Assembly (NCBI GenBank): GCA_900768735.1
Contig: CAAGDZ010000263.1
Location: 1 to 10,236, forward strand
DNA from: Oscillospiraceae bacterium
GTDB lineage: Bacteria; Bacillota; Clostridia; Oscillospirales; Ruminococcaceae
Length of the DNA stretch: 10,236 bases
Direction of reading: 5' to 3'
Both the position numbers and the translations under genes were made by a program. This document shows, in pieces, positions 5,624 through 10,236 of the stretch. Each line of letters begins with the position of its first letter. The stretch's first letter is position 1. The notes under the pieces were generated by a model that searched no databases, had not been told where the DNA came from, and saw only the letters and a list, made by a program, of their open reading frames with translations.

Positions 5624-7039
5624 ATGAGAAAGAAAAATATCTGTGGCTTCATTTCGGGTCTGTTGGCTGTGTCGCTGCTGCTTTCCGGCTGTGAAAATAA
5701 TATTCAGCTAAATTTCGACAGCAGCGGGCAATCATCAGATTCTGCGGCATCGCAGAGTTCTGCCTCGGCAAGCACCTCCGAGGCAGAAAGCGAACCTTCC
5801 TCTGAGCCTGCGACTGCGGAAAGCTCGGACGCGTCTGAGCCTGAATTATTTAAAGAATACGAATATGAGTATGTCAGGGCTACGCTAAAAGGTAACGAGC
5901 TTACCGTCACAATCCTTTCGGGCGACTCCGCCGACAAAAGCTTCGGCACGAGCGGCGGTCTGCGCTACGACGAGCCTTATCCCGTGACCGGCGTGACCGG
6001 CAGCTATACCGACGTTTTTGTCGGAAGCATAGGAAACAGCATTATGCCGTACATTTTTCTTCTGACAGAGCAAGGCACGGTAGAGTGCGTGACGGTTGCA
6101 GATAACCTTATTAAATGGGAAACCGGCAATCGGGCGGGCGACCCTGAGTTCACCGACATAGGAGAGCTACCCGGTGTAAACAATGTCGTATCGTTCTACG
6201 CAGGAACAGCGATGGATGACGACATCGGATACGGCACGGTATTCGCGGTGACCGCCGAGGGAAATGAAATTGACCTTTCCACTCCCTGTTATTTTGCAAT
6301 AAATCCGCAGATTGCCCCGCCGGGCGACGAGGCGGCTATTGAAATACTTGTCGGAAATGCTCAGGCTATCGGCCTAGAGGATTTACTCGGACGCGGTATG
6401 ATTATGAAAGGAATAGGCGGTACAGAGTACATAGATGAGGAATATTGTTCGCTGATAGCTGTCGGTACAGACAGCGAAGAGAGCTTTGTTCAGGAGCAGC
6501 TCTTTGCAGTCAGCAGCTCCGGCGCGGTATATAAATTTGACGCGGCTGCTGACAAGTGGACTGCATCCAACAAGCTTGCGGAAATCTACAGCAACAACAA
6601 TGATTTTTGGAATCTGTTTTCTATAATATGCGAGCCGAACGGCAACGAGCTTGACGAGATAAACCCCGTAGGCAGCCTTGAGGAGGTAGATGTCACCGGT
6701 TTTATTCACTCCGACACTCCGATGATACTCCTTCCGCTGAAAAACAACGTGAGAATAAAGGTGGAGCAGATTGAGTTTACCGATGAAGGTGTGGTAAAGT
6801 CTGACGATGTGCTTGCCGACCTCACTCTGAATAAAGGTGATTTATGTGCGGTTTACACTAAAATAATGTATGATACTTCTCCGCTGTTTATCTTTGCCAC
6901 ATGGCAGGACGGTGAAGAAGAATACAACGCAGGCTGGTGGGCTGTAGGCGGCGGCGGAGAGTATGGAGAAACATATATAGAGTATATTTCTGCTTCCGGC
7001 ACAGATAGCGGCGACAGCACGGACGGTCCGATGGGATAA
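5624..7039 (+). CDS. Secreted lipoprotein of unknown function, serine-rich linker
   Basis: Function is not recognised. The protein has 471 aa. Residues 1-23 form a lipoprotein signal: basic MRKKN, a hydrophobic core, then lipobox LLSGC with C23 as the lipidated cysteine, so it should sit on the outer face of the membrane. Residues 33-73 are a low-complexity Ser/Ala/Glu/Pro linker. The remaining ~390 residues are acidic and beta-rich. Short recurring patterns such as IFLLTEQGTVECV (144-156), VFAVTAEGNEIDL (206-218), LFAVSSSGAVYKF (293-305) and IFATWQDG (423-430) suggest beta-propeller-like blades, though this is weak. The C-terminus is Gly/Ser/Asp-rich. GGAGA precedes the ATG by 6 nt. A terminator at 7087-7118 closes it as a single-gene unit. 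A substrate-binding or cell-surface role is possible but not shown. Confidence 0.85.
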   Translation: MRKKNICGFISGLLAVSLLLSGCENNIQLNFDSSGQSSDSAASQSSASASTSEAESEPSSEPATAESSDASEPELFKEYEYEYVRATLKGNELTVTILSGDSADKSFGTSGGLRYDEPYPVTGVTGSYTDVFVGSIGNSIMPYIFLLTEQGTVECVTVADNLIKWETGNRAGDPEFTDIGELPGVNNVVSFYAGTAMDDDIGYGTVFAVTAEGNEIDLSTPCYFAINPQIAPPGDEAAIEILVGNAQAIGLEDLLGRGMIMKGIGGTEYIDEEYCSLIAVGTDSEESFVQEQLFAVSSSGAVYKFDAAADKWTASNKLAEIYSNNNDFWNLFSIICEPNGNELDEINPVGSLEEVDVTGFIHSDTPMILLPLKNNVRIKVEQIEFTDEGVVKSDDVLADLTLNKGDLCAVYTKIMYDTSPLFIFATWQDGEEEYNAGWWAVGGGGEYGETYIEYISASGTDSGDSTDGPMG

Positions 7040-7086
7040 GGCGTTATCTGCAAAAGCGGGATTCAGATATATTTAATTGTAAACGG

Positions 7087-7118
7087 AAAACGGCGGGATG
7101 AAAAGTCCCGCTGTTTTT
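7087..7118 (+). terminator. Intrinsic terminator of the lipoprotein gene
   Basis: CGGCGGGA (7091-7098) pairs with TCCCGCTG (7106-7113) through one G-T wobble, around a short A-rich loop. The right side runs into TTTTT (7114-7118) and the left side is AAAA. This is a textbook Rho-independent terminator 50 bp after the stop at 7039. Confidence 0.9.
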
Positions 7119-7121
7119 GTA

Positions 7122-7150
7122 TTGAAATAGCTGTTTAGTTGTGGTATACT
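7122..7150 (+). promoter_or_regulatory. Sigma-A promoter for the HAD-GH5 unit
   Basis: TTGAAA (7122-7127), a 17-bp spacer and TATACT (7145-7150), with the TGG extension at 7142-7144, form a near-ideal housekeeping promoter directly after the preceding terminator. Predicted transcription would begin near 7157, about 30 nt before the ATG at 7189. No clear operator palindrome is visible around it. Confidence 0.8.
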
Positions 7151-7188
7151 TATATACAATATAATGAATTTTTATTTAAGGAGACCTT

Positions 7189-7839
7189 ATGGACAATATC
7201 AAGGCTGTGATATTCGACCTTGACGGTACGCTTCTCGACTCCATGTATGTCTGGTCGTATGTTGACGAAGAATTTTTACATAAGCGCGGCTTTACAGTCC
7301 CCGACTTTTACGGCAGAGAGTGTAGTCACCGCTCATTTTACGACACAGCGCTGTACACAATAGAGCTTTTCGGACTTGACGAAACACCGGAGGAGATAAT
7401 GGCAGAGTGGACGAGCCTTGCGATAAAGGAATACAGCGAAAACGTAAAGCTGAAGCCCTTCGCGGATAGGGCGGTCGAGCTTGCCCTGCAAAGAGGGTAT
7501 AAAACCGCAGTATGCACCTCGCTTACACGCGAGCTGTACTCCCCCGCCCTTAAAAACAACGGTCTTGACAAAAGCTTTGAGGTGATTGTATCTGCGGCAG
7601 AGTACAAAAAGGGCAAGCAATATCCCGATATATACCTTCACACCGCTAAGCTGCTGTCAGTCGAGCCGCAGGAATGTATAGTCCTTGATGATGTTTCGGC
7701 TTCTCTTTGCGCGGCAAGACAGGCAGGCATGAAAACTGTCGGCGTTATCGACCCCGACAGCGGTCAGGACGAGGAGGAGATGAAAGAATACAGCGACAAG
7801 CTGGTTTACCGGCTTAATAAGGATATATACGATATTTAA
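7189..7839 (+). CDS. HAD-superfamily phosphatase / phosphoglucomutase-like hydrolase
   Basis: A cytoplasmic 216-aa haloacid dehalogenase-type enzyme, expected to remove or move phosphate on a small metabolite through an aspartyl-phosphate. Motif I is FDLDGTLLDS (9-18), with nucleophile D10 and acid/base D12. A helical cap (about 19-85) follows. Motif II is CTS (109-111), motif III is K143 in KGKQYPDIY, and motif IV is VLDDVSAS with D167 and D168, where many relatives have EDS. The layout fits the beta-phosphoglucomutase/Gph group, but the substrate cannot be read from the sequence. AAGGAG ends 5 nt before the ATG. It is followed after 33 bp by the GH5 lipoprotein and shares its promoter. A role in handling sugar phosphates derived from the glycosidase products is an inference from this pairing. 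Confidence 0.88.
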   Translation: MDNIKAVIFDLDGTLLDSMYVWSYVDEEFLHKRGFTVPDFYGRECSHRSFYDTALYTIELFGLDETPEEIMAEWTSLAIKEYSENVKLKPFADRAVELALQRGYKTAVCTSLTRELYSPALKNNGLDKSFEVIVSAAEYKKGKQYPDIYLHTAKLLSVEPQECIVLDDVSASLCAARQAGMKTVGVIDPDSGQDEEEMKEYSDKLVYRLNKDIYDI

Positions 7840-7872
7840 GCATGAAAAACATAAACTGAAAGGAAAAGCAAA

Positions 7873-9075
7873 ATGAAATCCCCTATCATCAAGAAATTAA
7901 CCGCAGGCGCACTCGCGCTCACAATGCTGATTTGTACGGCAGGCTGTGCCGATAACTCTGCAAAAAGCGGCGACGGTCAGCAGACCGAAAGCTCACAGAG
8001 CGCTGAAAGCACCGCAAACGCAAAGGTAAAAATCGACGGCTCAAAATTCACCGTTGACGGCAAGGAGTTCTGGATAAACGGAGCAAACACCCCGTGGGAC
8101 AACTGGAACGACTTCGGCGGCAACATGGACGAGGAGTTCTGGGACAAGACCTTTGAGCAGCTTGTTTCCGACGGCATAAACTGCACGAGAATATGGATAA
8201 ACTGCAACGGCGAGGGAGTAGTCAGACTAAAGGGCACAGGCGAGATAAAGAGCATAAACGAGGAGCACTGGAGCGACCTCGACAAGCTGTTTGCGCTTGC
8301 CGAAAAGCACCATATCTACCTCATGCCTACCCTGCTGTCCTTTGACCACTGCAAGGGCGATGACGCAAGCGCGAAGAAATGGCGTGCCCTGATACAGAGC
8401 AAAGAAAACTGCGACGCCTATGCAGAGCAGTATGTAGCCGAGTTCTGTAAGCGCTACGGCGAAAACGAGTACCTGTTCGGCATAGACATCATGAACGAAC
8501 CCGACTGGGTATACGAAAATGACGAATGCGGAAAGCTGCCGTGGGATAACCTGTGTTATCTGTTCGGAAAATGCGCAGAGGTTATCCACGAAAACTGCAG
8601 TACACCCGTGACCGTCGGCTTCGGTATCATAAAGTACAACTCGGAAAAGTACGAGGGTGACAAGCTTGCCGACGAGTATTTAAAGGAGCTTACCGGAAGC
8701 GACAAGGCGTACATCGACTTTTACAGCACGCACTATTATATATGGGAAAAGGCGTACTTCGGCTTTCCGTTTAACATAACGCCGCAGGAGTACGGACTTG
8801 ACACCGACAAACCCTGCCTTATCGGTGAGACCTCAAACGACGACGAAAAGCAGGCGCGCATGACGCTTACCGAAAAGTATCAGAACGCTTATGAAAACGG
8901 CTGGTGCGGCGTCATGGTATGGATGCAGACCGAGGAGGACAAGAGCTGGTACAGATACGACCTCACCGAGGTTGCGACAAACGCAATGGTAAAGCTTATC
9001 CCCGAAAAAATTGACCCACTTAACCTGCACAATTACGCTGACGACAGCGCAGAGAGCACCTCTAAGGCGGCATAA
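7873..9075 (+). CDS. Lipid-anchored glycoside hydrolase, GH5 / clan A type
   Basis: A 400-aa surface enzyme predicted to cut beta-1,4-linked glucans or mannans by a retaining mechanism. The N-terminus is a lipoprotein signal with lipobox TAGC (C25), followed by a Ser/Gln/Glu-rich spacer to about residue 50. The catalytic barrel runs from about 52 to 378. Conserved points are TRIW (R106), DIMNEPD with acid/base E209, THYYIW (H287), IGET with nucleophile E319, and MVWMQ (W350) at the strand-8 position. The pattern ANTPWDNWNDFGG is characteristic of a group I recall from clostridial mannanase/cellulase-like proteins; the subfamily is uncertain. It has no dockerin or carbohydrate-binding module, so it acts alone at the membrane rather than in a cellulosome. 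GAAAGGA lies 8 nt before the ATG. It is second in the unit after the HAD gene. Confidence 0.88.
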   Translation: MKSPIIKKLTAGALALTMLICTAGCADNSAKSGDGQQTESSQSAESTANAKVKIDGSKFTVDGKEFWINGANTPWDNWNDFGGNMDEEFWDKTFEQLVSDGINCTRIWINCNGEGVVRLKGTGEIKSINEEHWSDLDKLFALAEKHHIYLMPTLLSFDHCKGDDASAKKWRALIQSKENCDAYAEQYVAEFCKRYGENEYLFGIDIMNEPDWVYENDECGKLPWDNLCYLFGKCAEVIHENCSTPVTVGFGIIKYNSEKYEGDKLADEYLKELTGSDKAYIDFYSTHYYIWEKAYFGFPFNITPQEYGLDTDKPCLIGETSNDDEKQARMTLTEKYQNAYENGWCGVMVWMQTEEDKSWYRYDLTEVATNAMVKLIPEKIDPLNLHNYADDSAESTSKAA

Positions 9076-9092
9076 AATATAACAGCAGAAAA

Positions 9093-9131
9093 ACTGCCGC
9101 AGCTCGGTTTTACCGAACTGCGGCAGTCTTT
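9093..9131. terminator. Bidirectional terminator between convergent GH5 and folA units
   Basis: ACTGCCGCAG (9093-9102) pairs perfectly with CTGCGGCAGT (9118-9127). After one C-A mismatch the stem continues as TCGGT/ACCGA (9104-9108 with 9112-9116), capped by TTT. On the plus strand CTTTTT follows. On the minus strand the complement of GAAAAA gives TTTTTC. It can therefore end the GH5 transcript from the left and the Fn3-folA transcript from the right. Confidence 0.93.
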
Positions 9132-9142
9132 TTATAACTGTT

Positions 9143-9628
9143 TTACTTGCTTTTTCTCACATACTCCACATATTTAAAAGGATACTGCTCGGTGTTTATC
9201 ACTTCGCCCTCGCTTGAAATTTCCCACTCGCTGTCATTGTCGAGGTTCGGGAAATAGGTATCCGCGTCAAAGCTGTGCAGGATTTTTGTCACATGAGCCT
9301 TGTCGCAGTACGGCAAAAGCTGTCTGTACACCGTGCCGCCGCCGAGTACGAAAATCGGCTTGTCGGCTGTCTTGGAATATTCGATAAAGCTCTCCAAAGA
9401 GGTAAAGCACCTCACCTCGGGATAATTTTCGGGGTGCGAGGTTATCACGAGGTTTTCGCGGTCGGGCAGAGGTCTTTTCGGAAAGCTCATGTAGGTTTTG
9501 CTTCCCATAACTATGATATTTCCGACCGTAAAGCTTCTCAGCCGCTTTAAATCGGGAGAAATCCGCGCAAGCAGATTGTTGTCCTTTCCTATGGCGAAAT
9601 TTTCATCTACCGCTACAATTATTTCCAT
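9143..9628 (-). CDS. folA: Dihydrofolate reductase
   Basis: A cytoplasmic enzyme that reduces dihydrofolate to tetrahydrofolate with NADPH, needed for thymidylate and purine synthesis. The 161-aa length is standard. IVAVDENFAIGKDNNLL (4-20) forms strand A and the Met20-type loop. The substrate-protonating acid is D26 in SPDLKRL. VMGSKTYMSF (40-49) and RPLPDREN (52-59) bind NADPH and the folate glutamate. FVLGGGTVYRQLLP (93-106) is the second cofactor signature and T114 lies in VTKI. Oddity: the usual LPW before the acidic residue is LLARI, so the Pro and Trp are absent, as I recall from several clostridial enzymes. AAAGGA (complement of 9637-9642) lies 8 nt before the ATG. It is 15 bp downstream of the Fn3 gene and probably co-transcribed with it. 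Confidence 0.94.
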   Translation of the reverse strand: MEIIVAVDENFAIGKDNNLLARISPDLKRLRSFTVGNIIVMGSKTYMSFPKRPLPDRENLVITSHPENYPEVRCFTSLESFIEYSKTADKPIFVLGGGTVYRQLLPYCDKAHVTKILHSFDADTYFPNLDNDSEWEISSEGEVINTEQYPFKYVEYVRKSK

Positions 9629-9643
9629 TTTTCATTTCCTTTC

Positions 9644-10236
9644 TCAAGACAATGTCTTTGCGGATACGGTTGTATATCCGCTGTACAATGCGGTTTTGCC
9701 GCTCATCTTGTAGGCTCTTATCCTTATACTGTAGGTTGTATTTTCCGCAAGTCCGGATAATCTGTAGGTGGTAGCTGCATTACCTGCAAGCCTTACTGCG
9801 CGCACCCACTTTCCGCTCTTGTATATCTCGATTATATATCCGTCCGCCGAGGTGTTTTTGCTCCAGTTAAGGCGGAGCGCTGTCAGCGCCCTGCCGCCGA
9901 TATAAACACCGCTTACATTTGACGGATTGGTGCGTGCGGCAAGGGTGCCTGAATATCTGCTGTACAGCGCGGTTTTGCCGCTCATCTTGTAGGCTCTGAT
10001 ACGGAATTTATAGGCTGTGCCCGCCGCAAGTCCGGTCACGCGATAGGTGGTTGTCGCATTGTTTGTGATTTTTGCAATACGCACCCACTTTGTACCGTCG
10101 TACTTTTCTATGATGTAGCCGTCGGCTGAGGTATTTTTATTCCAGTTCAGCCTGAGCGCGTTTGAAGCTCTGCCGCCTAGCGTCAAGCCGGTAACCTTTG
10201 AGGGATTTGTCCGTGCCGCAAGAGTAGCGGTATAAC
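9644..10236 (-). CDS. Partial protein with fibronectin type III repeats (C-terminal end)
   Basis: The frame is open from the window edge to the TGA at 9644-9646, giving 196 visible residues; the start lies outside. A TTG at 10184-10186 is internal, not a start. The fragment contains the tail of one Fn3 module and two full modules of 93 aa each, with LRLNW...NTSADGYIIE, KWVR, TTYR.(T/S)GL and (F/I)RIRAYKMSGKTALYS in both. The modules have the tyrosine, leucine and tryptophan core typical of bacterial Fn3 domains, which usually act as spacers or carbohydrate- or surface-binding units in secreted enzymes and wall proteins. The protein ends 10 residues after the last core strand, with no sorting motif, dockerin or membrane anchor at the C-terminus. 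The catalytic or anchoring part, if any, lies upstream of the window. folA follows closely. Confidence 0.88.
   Translation of the reverse strand, partial: YTATLAARTNPSKVTGLTLGGRASNALRLNWNKNTSADGYIIEKYDGTKWVRIAKITNNATTTYRVTGLAAGTAYKFRIRAYKMSGKTALYSRYSGTLAARTNPSNVSGVYIGGRALTALRLNWSKNTSADGYIIEIYKSGKWVRAVRLAGNAATTYRLSGLAENTTYSIRIRAYKMSGKTALYSGYTTVSAKTLS
9690..9997 (-). repeat. 279-bp period repeat inside the Fn3 gene
   Basis: A 29-bp block is identical at 9690-9718 and 9969-9997, exactly 279 bp (93 codons) apart. It encodes the KMSGKTAL end of each Fn3 module. Flanking DNA is similar but diverged, so the modules arose by duplication and remain partly homogenised at this segment. Confidence 0.85.

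Noticed and set aside
7842..7859. Five-codon ATG-AAA-AAC-ATA-AAC-TGA frame between the HAD and GH5 genes
   Set aside because: No ribosome site ahead of it, and the stop simply overlaps the GH5 Shine-Dalgarno; chance is the simplest explanation.
9275..9550. Plus-strand open frame opposite folA
   Set aside because: Antisense shadow of folA, without start signals.
1..10236. CRISPR arrays, tRNA or rRNA genes, IS elements
   Set aside because: No regularly spaced repeats, no tRNA- or rRNA-like segments, and no transposase frames or paired terminal inverted repeats were seen.

Overview
The window reads as chromosome from a low-to-mid GC Gram-positive gut or rumen bacterium. The most likely placement is in the Ruminococcaceae/Oscillospiraceae (Ruminococcus or [Eubacterium] siraeum-like). 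This is inferred from Firmicutes-type Shine-Dalgarno sequences and promoters, serine-rich linker lipoproteins, a surface glycoside hydrolase, an Fn3-repeat protein, and an HPr whose regulatory-serine region has the form I recall from that family. No search was run, so the species is not claimed.

Layout. (1) 1-456 is the 3' end of a gene that starts upstream; it carries an HELTH zinc-protease-like motif, and a strong hairpin follows it. (2) 457-1056 is a 600-bp gap. It holds that hairpin, a good promoter overlapping a perfect 11-bp tandem repeat, a stretch that looks like two decayed and formerly coupled small ORFs, a cre-like site, and a long leader with a small structured element. (3) 1057-5160 is the general sugar phosphotransferase operon ptsG-ptsH-ptsI: glucose-type EIICBA, HPr and Enzyme I. 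All catalytic residues are present, but HPr has lysine where the HPr kinase target Ser46 should be. (4) 5161-5623 is a gene-poor gap. It contains a minus-strand remnant of a nucleoside phosphorylase/nucleosidase gene, with a TAA in its conserved 'EMEGYG'-type motif, plus AT-rich tandem repeats and promoter-like boxes. (5) 5624-7039 is a serine-linker lipoprotein of unknown function with its own terminator. (6) 7122-9131 is a two-gene unit with clear promoter and terminator: a HAD-family phosphatase/mutase and a lipid-anchored GH5-type glycosidase. (7) On the minus strand, reading toward that terminator, are a partial Fn3-repeat protein (9644 to the window end) and folA (dihydrofolate reductase), 15 bp apart. 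The hairpin at 9093-9127 has a T-run on both sides and can serve both strands.

How the genes fit together. EI, HPr and EIICBA form a complete phosphorelay from PEP to an imported hexose, most likely glucose. The GH5 lipoprotein would act outside the membrane on a beta-linked polysaccharide or oligosaccharide, and the HAD enzyme inside the cell on a phosphorylated metabolite, so part of the window is devoted to carbohydrate use. I saw no complete new multi-gene system. The points most worth following up are the HPr Ser46 replacement, the broken nucleosidase remnant, the decayed coupled ORFs in the ptsG leader, and the HELTH-bearing protein at the left edge.
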